This document shows positions 8,626 through 18,174 of a stretch of DNA of 64,000 bases, one piece after another. The number at the start of each line of letters is the position of its first letter. The first letter of the stretch is position 1. The position numbers were made by a program, and so were the translations under genes. Source of the stretch: Marinobacter guineae (GTDB taxonomy: Bacteria; Pseudomonadota; Gammaproteobacteria; Pseudomonadales; Oleiphilaceae). The notes below the pieces were generated by a model that saw only the letters and a list, made by a program, of their open reading frames with translations, had not been told where the DNA came from and did no database searches. Where the stretch lies: assembly GCF_002744735.1 (NCBI RefSeq), contig NZ_KZ319340.1, forward strand, positions 529,030-593,029, in the 5' to 3' direction.

Positions 8626-8994
8626 ATGAAAGCACGTACTCGTTGGGATGAGGTTTGTACAGTTGATGACCTGGTGCCGGAATCCGGTGTTGCGGTCTGG
8701 ACCGAAGACGGGCCTGTGGCGGTGTTCTATCTGCCGCATCGGCTGCCGGCGCTGTTTGCCATCAGCCACAGTGACCCGTTCAGTGGCGCCAATGTGCTGG
8801 CCCGGGGGATTACCGGAGATCTGAAGGGTGAGCCGGTGGTGGCGTCGCCGTTGTACAAGCAGCACTTCAGTTTAAGGACTGGACTGTGCCTGGAGGATGA
8901 CTCCGTCAGAGTCAAAGTCTATCCGGTTTTGCTGGACGGCGACCGTATTCGTCTGGAGGTCCCGGTCATACAACATGAATCAATAGCGGCATAA
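8626..8994 (+). CDS. nirD: Nitrite reductase small subunit
   Basis: A 122-residue Rieske-fold protein that partners NirB. It starts 'MKARTRWDEVCTVDDLVPESGVAV' and contains 'LFAISHSDPFSGANVLARGI' and 'DSVRVKVYPVLLDGDRIRLEVP', typical of NirD; like other NirD proteins it lacks the Cys/His pairs that bind a Rieske cluster. GGAG sits 7 bases upstream of the ATG. The 184-bp gap from nirB, filled by a palindrome, is longer than usual for this pair. Confidence 0.9.
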   Translation: MKARTRWDEVCTVDDLVPESGVAVWTEDGPVAVFYLPHRLPALFAISHSDPFSGANVLARGITGDLKGEPVVASPLYKQHFSLRTGLCLEDDSVRVKVYPVLLDGDRIRLEVPVIQHESIAA

Positions 8995-9056
8995 TCTGAA
9001 CATGCCGGCAAAGCTGAGGTAAGATCAACGGAAACACCAATAACAAGGACGCTTCC

Positions 9057-10424
9057 GTGAAACCCCTCAGCCCTACCGACCAACTCTTCCTCTGGCTGGA
9101 GAAACGGCAACAGCCCATGCATGTGGGTGGCCTGGAGCTGTTTTCCTTTCCCGAAGGCGCTCCGGACGACTATGTGGCGCAGCTGGCTGACCGGTTGCGG
9201 CAGTATACGGTGGTTACGCCACCGTTTAACCAGCGCCTCGACTACCGGTTCGGGCAGCCGGTCTGGGTGGAGGACGAGCATCTGGACCTGGAGCATCATT
9301 TTCGCTTCGAGGCCCTGCCAACTCCCGGGCGGGTCCGGGAGCTATTGTCGTTTGTCTCGGCGGAGCATTCACACCTGATGGATCGTGAGCGCCCGCTGTG
9401 GGAGTTTCACCTGATTGAAGGGCTGGGGGAGCGGCGGTTCGCGGTTTACATCAAGGTGCATCACGCCCTGGTGGACGGTGTGTCCGCCATGCGCATGGTT
9501 CAGCGGATGCTGTGCCAGGAGACCGGGCAACGGGAGATGCCACCCATCTGGGCCATGCCGCCCCGCGCAACGCGAGAAGGCGATGATGGCGGCCCCTCGC
9601 TGTGGCGCAGCGTCGGCCGCCTGTTGGGCGAGTCCGGCAAACAACTGGGGACTGTGCCTACGGTTGCCAGGGAACTGCTCAAAACGATCAACGACGCCCG
9701 GAAGGATCCGGCCTATTCGTCCATCTTCCACGCACCCCGCAGCATCCTGAACCAGAAGATCACCGGCTCCCGGCGTTTTGCTGCGGAATCCTATAGCCTG
9801 GACCGGATCAAGGGCGTGTGCAAGGCCTACGGAACCACCGTCAATGATGTGGTAATGGCCATGTGCGCAAGCGCCCTGCGCACCTATCTGATGAACCAGG
9901 ACGCCCTGCCGGAGAAACCTCTGATCGCCATGGTGCCGGTATCCCTGCGCAAGGATGACAGTTCAGGCGGTAACCAGGTGGGCGTGATCCTCGCCTCATT
10001 GCACACCGATGTGAACGACCCGGTAACACGACTGATGCAGATCCACCGGGACGTAAAAGCCGCCAAGGACCGCTACGCCCATATGTCGGCAGAAGAGATT
10101 CTTAACTACACAGCCCTGACCCTGGCACCGGCGGCCTTTCATCTGCTCACTGGCATGGCCCCCAAATGGCAGACCTTCAACGTGGTTATCTCCAACATCC
10201 CCGGGCCACGGGAAACCTGTTACTGGAACGGTGCAAAGCTCGATGGCATGTACCCGGTCTCCATCGCCATGGACCGCCTGGCCCTGAATATGACGCTGAC
10301 CAGCTACGACGACCAGGTGGAGTTCGGCCTGATCGGCTGCCGCCGCACCCTGCCAAGCCTGCAGAAAATGCTGGACCACCTGGAACAGAGCCTGACAGAA
10401 CTGGAGCAATCGGCGGGACTCTAA
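9057..10424 (+). CDS. Wax ester synthase / acyl-CoA:diacylglycerol acyltransferase
   Basis: A 455-residue WS/DGAT enzyme that joins acyl-CoA to fatty alcohols or diacylglycerol to make storage wax esters or triacylglycerol. The catalytic HHxxxDG motif is 'HHALVDG' at residues 135-141; 'NDVVMAMCASALRTYL' and 'FNVVISNIPGP' are later family motifs. The N-terminus 'PTDQLFLWLEKRQQPMHVGG' closely resembles, from memory, Marinobacter wax ester synthases. It is monocistronic by appearance: nirD ends 62 bp upstream, and its stop overlaps by 4 bp the end of a convergent GGDEF gene. Confidence 0.93.
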   Translation: MKPLSPTDQLFLWLEKRQQPMHVGGLELFSFPEGAPDDYVAQLADRLRQYTVVTPPFNQRLDYRFGQPVWVEDEHLDLEHHFRFEALPTPGRVRELLSFVSAEHSHLMDRERPLWEFHLIEGLGERRFAVYIKVHHALVDGVSAMRMVQRMLCQETGQREMPPIWAMPPRATREGDDGGPSLWRSVGRLLGESGKQLGTVPTVARELLKTINDARKDPAYSSIFHAPRSILNQKITGSRRFAAESYSLDRIKGVCKAYGTTVNDVVMAMCASALRTYLMNQDALPEKPLIAMVPVSLRKDDSSGGNQVGVILASLHTDVNDPVTRLMQIHRDVKAAKDRYAHMSAEEILNYTALTLAPAAFHLLTGMAPKWQTFNVVISNIPGPRETCYWNGAKLDGMYPVSIAMDRLALNMTLTSYDDQVEFGLIGCRRTLPSLQKMLDHLEQSLTELEQSAGL

Positions 10425-12283
10425 TTCGGATTGAGTTCCGCTTCCCGCTTATTTTTGTTGCGGTACATCTGGGCATCCGCAAGCGAAAACAACCGTTCGA
10501 GATCCCTGGAATCATCAGGGTATCTGGCGACACCAATACTCAGACCCACCCTGACCTCGGTACCACAAGGCAAGGCAATCGGGACATCAGCAACCTGTGA
10601 CAGTTTTGCCTTCAGACGATCCAGATCATGGGCGTCTCGAATTTCTTCGAGCAGCAGGACAAATTCGTCGCCGCCAATTCGCGCCACGGTATCTGACTCC
10701 CTCGGTACCTCGTTAAGCCTGTTGCCCACAACGACCAGCACCTCGTCTCCGGCCACATGTCCAAAGGTGTCATTGATCTCCTTGAACTTGTTCAGATCCA
10801 CAACGACCAGCGCAAAACTGTCGCCCGAACGCTTGGCACGGGCCTTGGCTCCGGCGAGGCGATCCTGTAGCAGCTTCCGGTTAGCAAGACCGGTGAGGAT
10901 ATCGTGATTGGCCTGTTCTTCCAGTAATTGCTGACTCTTCCGCAATTGTTGGTTGACCGTTTCCAGTTCTTGCGTGCGTTCGGTTACCCGGCTCTCAAGA
11001 TATCGTTCATTTTCCTTGACCAGTTCAAGCATTTTCTGGCGACTCTCCAGGGCCTGATCCTGAGCCAGTTCACGGGATCGCTGAAGTTCGTTTATTCGGT
11101 CGGCCAGCGCCAGGGACAACAGCAGCATCTCCGTGACAGAGCCGATCAGCAAGGCATTGGTTGTGAAACTGTTGGAAGGCAGAACACCCACATTGTGGAG
11201 GGCTATAACAAGCACACCCAGTAGAAACGAAATCCATGCCAGAACGAAGAATCGGGCACCTGGCTCCCTGCGAAGCAGGCTCACCGCGCCCATCAGCAAA
11301 GCGGCAACGGCAAACACCATGGAGATCAGATTGACCGCAATTGCTGCCAGGTGATATGAGCCAAAAACCGCCGTCAGGAACGTCAATTCGTAGGCGACAC
11401 TCAGGGATGGCATCAACCACCCAAGTTTCAGCCTCGCTGGCGTGCCTGCCAGAAAACGCTGGACAAAAAGGGCACCGAATACGCCCGCTGCTGCAACACC
11501 GGCGGTCGGGGATAAATGAACCAGCCAGGGAGCATTGGGCCACAGGAACTGCCCGGTAAGCCCTGACAACCCTGCCTGCCCCAATGCCAGACAGCCGATA
11601 AAGCCCACATAGGTCAGATAGAGCAAGTCTCGCAGGGAAAAGAACAGGAAAAGGTTGTACACCAGAAGCGCCAGCAGGACGCCGTAGTAAAGGCTCAGAG
11701 CACCATACGTCTGCTGATCACTGGCCCAAAGGGCTTCGCCCTGCCAAAGCGTCACTGGCACCGTCAGGGTGCCCTCGGAACGAACACTCAAAAACAGTTG
11801 ATAGTCATTGCCATTGGACAGCGAAACCGGAAACACGTGATTGCGATGGCTGACCGGTTTCGAGACGAACGGCAGAAGATCCCCTGACCGTCCCTGAAAA
11901 ACCAGATCACCGTTTTCCAGAAGGTAAACGCTTACGTCGTCAAGAGAGGCATGGCCAACCTCCAGAAACCAATACCTGTGCACTTCCTTCTTTGTTGAAA
12001 ACTCCAGGCCAAGCCAGATCTCTTCGGTTGTCAGCCCAAAGTTCGTATGGGACGGATCATTGGTTTCCGGTTGCTCGAACTGACTATCCAGATAGAGCTC
12101 GGCGGCCTCTTCGATCGTCAGGTCCGACGTACCGTTGCGGTAGATCGACATCTGCCCAGACAGGGCATAGCGCGAGTCCTGCCCGATGAGCAACGACGGA
12201 GAAGCCTGAGAGGCCAAACCGGACGGAGACAAGAGCGCCGACAAAACCATCATCAGACTGGCAGACATCAGAAACTTCAGCAC
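10421..12283 (-). CDS. 7TMR-DISM receptor-type diguanylate cyclase
   Basis: About 620 residues. A signal peptide precedes a periplasmic 7TMR-DISM extracellular domain (about 40-170), then seven transmembrane helices (about 190-390), a coiled coil with 'ENERYLESRVTERTQELETVNQQL', and a GGDEF domain with an intact 'RIGGDEF' active site and an inhibitory RxxD site (RESD) five residues before it. It should make cyclic di-GMP in response to an external signal. The GTG at 12283 has GGAG 5 bases upstream; a GTG at 12331 would add 16 residues. Convergent with the wax ester synthase gene. Confidence 0.85.
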   Translation of the reverse strand: MLKFLMSASLMMVLSALLSPSGLASQASPSLLIGQDSRYALSGQMSIYRNGTSDLTIEEAAELYLDSQFEQPETNDPSHTNFGLTTEEIWLGLEFSTKKEVHRYWFLEVGHASLDDVSVYLLENGDLVFQGRSGDLLPFVSKPVSHRNHVFPVSLSNGNDYQLFLSVRSEGTLTVPVTLWQGEALWASDQQTYGALSLYYGVLLALLVYNLFLFFSLRDLLYLTYVGFIGCLALGQAGLSGLTGQFLWPNAPWLVHLSPTAGVAAAGVFGALFVQRFLAGTPARLKLGWLMPSLSVAYELTFLTAVFGSYHLAAIAVNLISMVFAVAALLMGAVSLLRREPGARFFVLAWISFLLGVLVIALHNVGVLPSNSFTTNALLIGSVTEMLLLSLALADRINELQRSRELAQDQALESRQKMLELVKENERYLESRVTERTQELETVNQQLRKSQQLLEEQANHDILTGLANRKLLQDRLAGAKARAKRSGDSFALVVVDLNKFKEINDTFGHVAGDEVLVVVGNRLNEVPRESDTVARIGGDEFVLLLEEIRDAHDLDRLKAKLSQVADVPIALPCGTEVRVGLSIGVARYPDDSRDLERLFSLADAQMYRNKNKREAELNPN

Positions 12284-12405
12284 ACGATCTCCGGCAATTC
12301 TAAAGCAAACGACTCTTACCCTCTGGCGCACCTGCCGCTTTAGACGGCATAAGAGTATAACTCAATCTTATCTTGATTGCCGTTAAGCACCGTGACGTAC
12401 AGTTT

Positions 12406-12819
12406 TTAATTGTGGCCGAAGCGCTGCTCCCGGTTACGTTCTGAGATCTGATCATTCAGGGTCCAGAAGTCATAGAGCACACCGATCAGGAACAGCCCGC
12501 CGGTGAGCAGATAGATAATGCCGGTAATCCACTTGCCCATGTACATCCGATGAAGCCCGAACACACCCAGGAAGGTCAGCAGCAGCCAACCAATGCTGTA
12601 ATTGACTTCGCCTTCCCGGAATCTCAGGTCCGCCTCCCGGTCCATGGCCGGAATCAGGAACAGGTCGATGATCCAGCCGACGAAGAGCAACCCCAGAGTG
12701 AAGAACCAGATGGTTCCGGTTATGGGTTTGCCATAGTAGAAACGGTGTGAGCCCAGGAATCCGAAGATCCAGAGCAGGTAGCCGATGAGTTTGCTGTGCG
12801 TGTTTGTCCGTTCTCTCAT
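12406..12819 (-). CDS. TM2 domain membrane protein (duplicated TM2)
   Basis: A 137-residue inner-membrane protein with two copies of the TM2 motif: 'LLWIFGFLGSHRFYYGKPITGTIWFFTLGLLFVGWIIDLFLIP' pattern near the N-terminus and 'LLTFLGVFGLHRMYMGKWITG' with a second hairpin in the C-terminal half (segments paraphrased, each GxHRxYxGK). TM2 proteins have no settled biochemical function. It stands alone, with gaps of about 120 bp on both sides. Confidence 0.8.
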   Translation of the reverse strand: MRERTNTHSKLIGYLLWIFGFLGSHRFYYGKPITGTIWFFTLGLLFVGWIIDLFLIPAMDREADLRFREGEVNYSIGWLLLTFLGVFGLHRMYMGKWITGIIYLLTGGLFLIGVLYDFWTLNDQISERNREQRFGHN

Positions 12820-12940
12820 TGTTGCTCGGTCCTTTTAACCTGGTGCTGCATTCTGGCTTTGTTCGCGTACTTCACACCATTGTGGCATGAGCAAGGAAAA
12901 ACAAACTAAACAGATAAATAAACCAGGATGCTCCGAGTAC

Positions 12941-14047
12941 TCATGGCCCGACTTCCGGAGCCGGATCCGGACCACCCTCACGGAATTCACTGGCCGATTT
13001 CCCGGTCCACTTCCGGAACGCCCGGCTGAAGTTTGAAAGATCAGCATAGCCGAGTTCGTAAGCTATTTCGCTGACCGACTGGTTGGTGTAGCGAAGTAGC
13101 TGGATAGCCCGATCCTTGAGAACCGATTCGACGATTTCCCGGTAGTTCGTGTCCCGGTCTGCCAACCGGCGCTTGAGGGTTCTGGAAGATACGCAAAAAC
13201 GTTCAGCCATGGCCTCCAGCGATGGCAGCGGCCCGGGCATCATCCGGAGCATGTTGCGGATGGCCATAACGATATCGCCCTGCTCTTTCAGGGCCTTCTG
13301 CAGTTCAAACTCGCACTGGTCACGGGCCATGCGGGAGGCTTCCGCGTCGGCCAAGCGCATGCGCACGTCCAGAAGCTCCCGGGGAAACACCATCATCTCC
13401 TCAGGCTGGCCATATTCGAATCGGACCGGCAGCTGGTCCGCAAACTGCCGGTACCAGGGCGGTTCCGGCGCGCTCAGGCGAATCGTGACGCCCGTCAATT
13501 TGCCGTCTTCCAGGGCGAAGCCACGTTTGGCGGCGTCTTCGCGATCCAATAGCTGCTCGGTCAGCAGAATGAGCGTGGCGCTGACCGTCTCCACCAGAAA
13601 CGGATAGAGGCCGGGCACTTCGATTTCAGTGCAAAGCTTAACCAGCACCTGATCATCGGCCTCGGACTGGCTCATGCTGAGAAACGGCACCCGCAGATGC
13701 AGGTATCGGCGCACCGAATCCAGGGCATCGGCGAAGGTGGGGCTGGTAAGGGCGGCGAAGCCCAGGGTGCCGTGAATCGTCAGCCGCAACTCACGGGCCA
13801 GCATAAAGCTGAGGCCGTCCTTACCGGCCAGGTTCAGGGCCCGCTTGGCCATGATGATGGCATCGGTAACAAACACCCGGCTGTCGTTGGACTTGAGATC
13901 GTCCGGGGTGAAGTCCAGGCCTTCGTAGAGTAACCGGTCGTTATAGCCTAGCTGCCGGACCGTTTCGGCCAGAACCCGCAGGTAAGCGCCCGGCACCAGG
14001 AACAATCCCAGCATCTGCCGTTCTTTGTCCGGACCGGTTGCGCTCAT
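12941..14047 (-). CDS. AraC-family transcriptional regulator (OruR/ArgR-like sensor domain)
   Basis: A 368-residue regulator with an N-terminal arabinose-binding-like domain of the PF12625 type and a C-terminal double helix-turn-helix ('AMAERFCVSSRTLKRRLAD' and 'SVSEIAYELGYADLSNFSRAFRKWTGKS'). The ATG at 14047 has AAGGA six bases upstream and is preferred over that at 14053. It is divergent from the metal-dependent hydrolase gene at 14273, with a 225-bp shared upstream region, so it probably controls that gene. The inducer is unknown; in related loci such pairs are linked to lipid or alkane metabolism, which is only inference here. Confidence 0.82.
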   Translation of the reverse strand: MSATGPDKERQMLGLFLVPGAYLRVLAETVRQLGYNDRLLYEGLDFTPDDLKSNDSRVFVTDAIIMAKRALNLAGKDGLSFMLARELRLTIHGTLGFAALTSPTFADALDSVRRYLHLRVPFLSMSQSEADDQVLVKLCTEIEVPGLYPFLVETVSATLILLTEQLLDREDAAKRGFALEDGKLTGVTIRLSAPEPPWYRQFADQLPVRFEYGQPEEMMVFPRELLDVRMRLADAEASRMARDQCEFELQKALKEQGDIVMAIRNMLRMMPGPLPSLEAMAERFCVSSRTLKRRLADRDTNYREIVESVLKDRAIQLLRYTNQSVSEIAYELGYADLSNFSRAFRKWTGKSASEFREGGPDPAPEVGP

Positions 14048-14272
14048 TGGCATTCCTTATTATTGAGTTGGCTGAAGCACGTCAACTGACTCTATCAGAT
14101 GCCTTCCGCCACGACAGTGGGGCCAGGCACACCGTGCTTGCCGTCAACTTAGCCAATCAATTTCCGGTCCGTGTCCCATCCTGATCGACCGCCGTCCCCT
14201 TTGCGCATTCCTGCCCGACGTTGACTGCCCCACACTGGAGCCATGACATCAGCCAAAGTGAGGAGTACACAC

Positions 14273-15178
14273 ATGCTGAGCAGCAAAATCCCAGAAAACA
14301 AGACGGCTCCGGTTAACCGGGCCTCCAACACACCAGACAACGTCACCATCACAGCCCAGCGCATGGGTTTTGAGTTCGGTGAGCAGGTACCCCGTTACTG
14401 GGTCGACAACAGCTACACCATAAGCCACATCATGAATGCGCTCTCGGTGCTGTTTCCGCAGGGCGAGCAGTTCTTCGTGGATTCGGTAAGAGCGTTCCGG
14501 GACCAGATCTCCGATCCCAAACTGAAAGAGGAGATACGCGGGTTCATTGGCCAGGAAGCCATGCATTCCCTGGAGCACATCGCCATGAACCAGCACGTTC
14601 GTGATCAGGGCATGCCGGTTGAAGAACTGGAAAAACATCTGGAAGTGGTTCTGGGTATCACCAGGAAGCTGCCCAAACGTCACCAGTTGGCCATTACCTG
14701 TGCCCTCGAGCACCTCACCGCAATGATGGCCGACATGCTGCTGGCGCGTGATGATGTGCGCGAGGACATGGATGAATCCATGCGTCCGCTGTGGGTCTGG
14801 CACGCGATTGAAGAAACCGAGCACAAGGCGGTTGCCTACGACGTTTTCCAGGCGGCTGGCGGCACCTACGCCGAGCGTACATTTTACCTCGCATTCAGCA
14901 CTGCGGCTTTGGGCGTAATGAGCACCTATTTCACCAGCCGGATGATGCTCAATGATCGGAAGAGCTTCTCTTTGAAAGACACCGCCACAGGTCTGTGGCG
15001 CCTGTGGGGCATAAACGGCACCTTCTCAAGCCTGATCCCCACATGGCTGGAGTATTTCAAGCCGGGTTTCCACCCCTGGGATCATGACAACAGCGAGTTG
15101 ATTGCCCGTTTCAAAGAAGAAATCCAGGCGCATATTGCGCCGCAGTATCAGAAGGGGAATCGCCGGACGCTTCAGTAA
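14273..15178 (+). CDS. Predicted metal-dependent hydrolase (PF10118 family)
   Basis: A 301-residue helical protein of the COG3687 family. Conserved acidic/His motifs 'GQEAMHSLEHIAMN' and 'HAIEETEHKAVAYDVF' look like a ferritin-like di-metal centre (ExxH twice). A hydrophobic stretch is present near 'TFYLAFSTAALGVMSTYF', so membrane association is possible. The ATG at 14273 has GAGGAG 7 bases upstream. Divergent from the AraC regulator. Reaction unproven; family members are often near fatty-acid or sterol metabolism genes. Confidence 0.75.
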   Translation: MLSSKIPENKTAPVNRASNTPDNVTITAQRMGFEFGEQVPRYWVDNSYTISHIMNALSVLFPQGEQFFVDSVRAFRDQISDPKLKEEIRGFIGQEAMHSLEHIAMNQHVRDQGMPVEELEKHLEVVLGITRKLPKRHQLAITCALEHLTAMMADMLLARDDVREDMDESMRPLWVWHAIEETEHKAVAYDVFQAAGGTYAERTFYLAFSTAALGVMSTYFTSRMMLNDRKSFSLKDTATGLWRLWGINGTFSSLIPTWLEYFKPGFHPWDHDNSELIARFKEEIQAHIAPQYQKGNRRTLQ

Positions 15179-15190
15179 TGGGTTAACTCC

Positions 15191-15301
15191 GCGAGTAAGC
15201 GGGAAGGTCTTGCCAAAATACGCTGTAAATACATCCCTGTACGCTCGGCTCCGCCATCCATGGCTCCGCACGATTTTGGCAAGACCTTCCCGCTTACTCG
15301 C
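15191..15301. repeat. Class B palindromic element (copy 1)
   Basis: Perfect 29-bp inverted arms at 15191-15219 and 15273-15301 flank a 53-bp centre. The centre holds two small hairpins with 4-base loops: TACA-TCCC-TGTA (15230-15241) and GCCA-TCCA-TGGC (15253-15264). The same two-hairpin centre with different stems occurs at 34518-34553. The right arm overlaps the stop codon and last bases of the gene at 15294-16094, so the left arm is an inverted copy of that gene's end. It lies between convergent genes and may act as a bidirectional terminator. Confidence 0.8.
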
Positions 15302-16094
15302 TCAGTGTTCGACTTTCGGCATCTGCTCGGCCCGAGCGGATAACCTCGCCCTTCCGCCATAACCGCCATTCACCTGGCTGATAAACATCCCACAGCTCAT
15401 CACTCGTCAGAGGTTCTGTGACGATCACGCTGACAATATCATCGGGTGTGGTTTCGGATTCGAAATCCACCGTCACATCCGCGTCTTTCAGACGGGCCGG
15501 CCCGAAAGGAGCCCGGCGGGTGATGCTGGCCATTCTGGTGGTGCAGTAGGTGAACAGCCAATCGCCATTGCTCAGCAGGAGATTGAAGACACCCTGACTG
15601 GCGTAGGCGCTGGAAAGCCGGACCAGGCGGTCGACGACATCGTCGGTTCCGGTATTGCGGTCACAGTGCGTTCGTAGATGGTTGAGGATATCGCAGAACA
15701 GGGCTTCGCTGTCCGTGGTGCCGACGGGCTCATAGAACCCTGGCGACGACTGGAACGCAGAGAGCTGGCCGTTGTGGGCGAACACCCAGTAGCGGCCCCA
15801 GAGTTCACGCATGAAGGGATGGGTGTTGGCCAGGCAGATGTCACCGACGTTGGCCTGGCGAATGTGGCAGACGGCCACTTCGCTTTTGATCGGGTGGGTC
15901 TGGACCACTTCGGCGATTCGGGAATTGGCGCTGGCATCGGCGTCGTGGAAGGCGCGAACGCCTTTGCCTTCATAGAATGCGACACCCCAGCCGTCCTTGT
16001 GTGGCCCGGTTTCACCGCCTCGTCGGGTCAGGCCGGTAAAGCTGAAGCACAGGTCTGTGGGCGTATTGGCGCTCATGGCCAGCAGTTCACACAT
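15294..16094 (-). CDS. Class II glutamine amidotransferase (YafJ-like)
   Basis: A 266-residue Ntn-type amidotransferase domain protein. It begins 'MCELLAMSANTPTDLCFSF', so Cys2 becomes the N-terminal nucleophile after Met removal; 'RGGETGPHKDGWGVAFYEGKG', 'ICLANTHPFMREL' and 'WVFAHNGQL' are the other family landmarks. Members release ammonia from glutamine, but stand-alone proteins like this have no firmly assigned acceptor. The ATG at 16094 is fixed by the family N-terminus. Its 3' end lies inside a palindromic element. Confidence 0.85.
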   Translation of the reverse strand: MCELLAMSANTPTDLCFSFTGLTRRGGETGPHKDGWGVAFYEGKGVRAFHDADASANSRIAEVVQTHPIKSEVAVCHIRQANVGDICLANTHPFMRELWGRYWVFAHNGQLSAFQSSPGFYEPVGTTDSEALFCDILNHLRTHCDRNTGTDDVVDRLVRLSSAYASQGVFNLLLSNGDWLFTYCTTRMASITRRAPFGPARLKDADVTVDFESETTPDDIVSVIVTEPLTSDELWDVYQPGEWRLWRKGEVIRSGRADAESRTLSE

Positions 16095-16145
16095 GGGGCT
16101 GTTTCATTCCGTCCGGGGGATGAGTTTCACCCAAGAATACCGGAA

Positions 16146-17252
16146 TTAACCGGCCTCGCCAGCCAGAATCTCCAGTTGGCGAGGGTTTTGATTAGCCCCG
16201 GCCCGGGCAACTCGGTTGCGGCCGGCGCGCTTGCCGCTGTATAGGCAGCGGTCGGCGACCCGGAACAGGGTTTCGGCCTGTTGGCCATGTTCGGGCCACT
16301 GGGCAATGCCGAAAGATGCAGTTACGCGGATGCGGGCCTCGCCATAGGCCAGTTCCTGCTCGGCAATGCGCTGGCGCAGTTCATCCATCAGTTCAAAGGC
16401 ATCTGCCGGCTTAACGTCCCGGAGGATCAGGCCAAACTCCTCACCACCAAGCCTCCCGACGAAATCGGTGCCACGCAGACGCGCGGTCAGGCAGCGGCCG
16501 ATGTTTCTCAGTACATGATCGCCGGCGTCATGGCCGAGGGTGTCATTCACCACCTTGAAGTGATCGATATCCATCACCACCAGGGCAAAGCCCGCGCCAC
16601 TGCGCTCACATTCGGCAATGGTGCGGTTCAGGTTACCGTGGAAGTTACTGCGATTGGCCAGGCCGGTCAGCGCGTCGGTCTGGGCCATATCCACCAGGCG
16701 CTGCTCAGCCTCTTCGCGGCGCACCTCGTACAAATGGATAAACGTCAGCATCAGCACGCCACACAACACCATGTTGAGCAGGTCGATAAGCGCACCGGGG
16801 TTGCCCACCTGGCCGAGATGAATGTAGTAGATCACTCCACCCGCCAGCATGAAGGGCACACTAAGAATCATGCCCTCGTGCTTTCCGAGCAAGAGGTAGG
16901 CAAGGGCGGGCATCATGAGCACCCAGACAAACGCGGCGACAGACGCTTCCGGCAAAAGCATGATCACCAGAAAGAAGGCGAACAGCGTGACCAGATAGGC
17001 GTAAATCCACTGCTGCAGATAGGGTGTGGTTTTCAGCCGCCAAACGCCGAAATACAGTACCGCACTAGCTGTCAGCTCCCCGGCGCCAACCCATAGGTAA
17101 CCATTCAGAATCTGCAGGCAGGCAAAAACCACCAGAGCAGAACCGGTAACGAAAAACAGGAGCCGCATCAGTGAGCGGCGATGGCTGTCGCGCAAACCCG
17201 AGCGGCTCTGTTCCAGAGTGGCCCCCAGGTCAGGATGGTGAGGCGTATTCAT
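16146..17252 (-). CDS. Membrane diguanylate cyclase
   Basis: A 368-residue protein with about six N-terminal transmembrane helices (residues about 30-185) and a C-terminal GGDEF domain whose active site is 'RLGGEEF', with an RxxD inhibitory site (RGTD) five residues upstream. It should synthesise cyclic di-GMP at the inner membrane. The N-terminal sensor type was not recognised. The ATG at 17252 has AAGGA about 9 bases upstream. It follows the short-chain dehydrogenase gene, separated by a terminator-like hairpin. Confidence 0.85.
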   Translation of the reverse strand: MNTPHHPDLGATLEQSRSGLRDSHRRSLMRLLFFVTGSALVVFACLQILNGYLWVGAGELTASAVLYFGVWRLKTTPYLQQWIYAYLVTLFAFFLVIMLLPEASVAAFVWVLMMPALAYLLLGKHEGMILSVPFMLAGGVIYYIHLGQVGNPGALIDLLNMVLCGVLMLTFIHLYEVRREEAEQRLVDMAQTDALTGLANRSNFHGNLNRTIAECERSGAGFALVVMDIDHFKVVNDTLGHDAGDHVLRNIGRCLTARLRGTDFVGRLGGEEFGLILRDVKPADAFELMDELRQRIAEQELAYGEARIRVTASFGIAQWPEHGQQAETLFRVADRCLYSGKRAGRNRVARAGANQNPRQLEILAGEAG

Positions 17253-17316
17253 GCTGACTCTTCCTTGGATCAGCCTTCGAGTATAGTCCTGAAAAACTGT
17301 TTGTAAAATATACAGC

Positions 17317-17338
17317 GGGCCCGAAATTCATCGGGCCC
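17317..17338 (-). terminator. Hairpin after the short-chain dehydrogenase gene
   Basis: GGGCCCGA (17317-17324) and TCGGGCCC (17331-17338) form a perfect 8-bp GC-rich stem with a 6-base loop, 21 bases beyond the SDR stop. On the minus strand it is followed by CGCTGTATATTTT, a poor T-run. Confidence 0.6.
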
Positions 17339-17358
17339 ACTTTGGCCTCACTTATTCA

Positions 17359-18174
17359 TCAGAGATAGAGATTCTTGCGCGAGAAACGCTCTACCAGGGG
17401 CTGGTAGGCTGAGCCCAGCAGGCGATTGATGGCATCAATACCCCAGGCATCCGGGCCCACCAGAATGCGGGATTCATTCTTCCGAATGCCCTTTATTATA
17501 ATCTCGGCTGCTTTCTCCGGTGTGGTCATGGCCAGCTTGTCGAACCCTTTACGCTGGGCATCGGCATTTTCTGATTTACCCATGCGGGCAGCATTGGCGA
17601 TGTTGGTCCGGATTCCGCCCGGGTGCACACAGCTTACCGCTACCGGCTGGTTTTCCAGTTTCATTTCCTGCCGCAGGGCCTCGGTAAATCCACGAACCGC
17701 AAATTTGGCAGCATTGTAGGCACTCTGTTTGGGGACGCCAATCAGGCCAAACACACTGGAAACGTTCACCACGTGGCCATCACCGGAGGCAATGAGGTGG
17801 GGAAGAAAGGCGCGGGTGCCGTGGGCCACACCCCAGAAATCGATGTCCACGACCCACTTGAAATCCTCGTCCGTCATCTCCCGAACGGTGGCAGAAAGGG
17901 CAACGCCAGCGTTATTGATCACCAGATTGACCTGTCCAAAGTCTTTCACCACTTCCTCGGCGTGGGCATAGATGGCGTCACGATCAGACACATCCAGGCG
18001 ATAGGTCTTCACATTGGCGCTCTTGAGTGATTTGGCGGTCTCCGCCAGACCTGCTTCATTGACATCCGAAAGCGCCAGCCGGCAACCGTGATCGGCCAGG
18101 GATTTGGCCAGTGCCCGCCCGATACCCGAGCCAGCGCCGGTCACGACAGCCACTTTATTGTTCAGATTTTTCAT
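17359..18174 (-). CDS. Short-chain dehydrogenase/reductase
   Basis: A 271-residue classical SDR. 'VVTGAGSGIGRALAKSL' is the Rossmann cofactor motif, 'INNAGVALS' the structural NNAG motif, and 'VNVSSVFGLIGVPKQSAYNAAKFAV' contains the catalytic Ser-Tyr-Lys. The C-terminus resembles SDRs acting on lipid or long-chain substrates, but the substrate is not predictable. The ATG at 18174 is chosen because GAGG lies 9 bases upstream; a GTG at 18180 is too close to it. Confidence 0.9.
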   Translation of the reverse strand: MKNLNNKVAVVTGAGSGIGRALAKSLADHGCRLALSDVNEAGLAETAKSLKSANVKTYRLDVSDRDAIYAHAEEVVKDFGQVNLVINNAGVALSATVREMTDEDFKWVVDIDFWGVAHGTRAFLPHLIASGDGHVVNVSSVFGLIGVPKQSAYNAAKFAVRGFTEALRQEMKLENQPVAVSCVHPGGIRTNIANAARMGKSENADAQRKGFDKLAMTTPEKAAEIIIKGIRKNESRILVGPDAWGIDAINRLLGSAYQPLVERFSRKNLYL

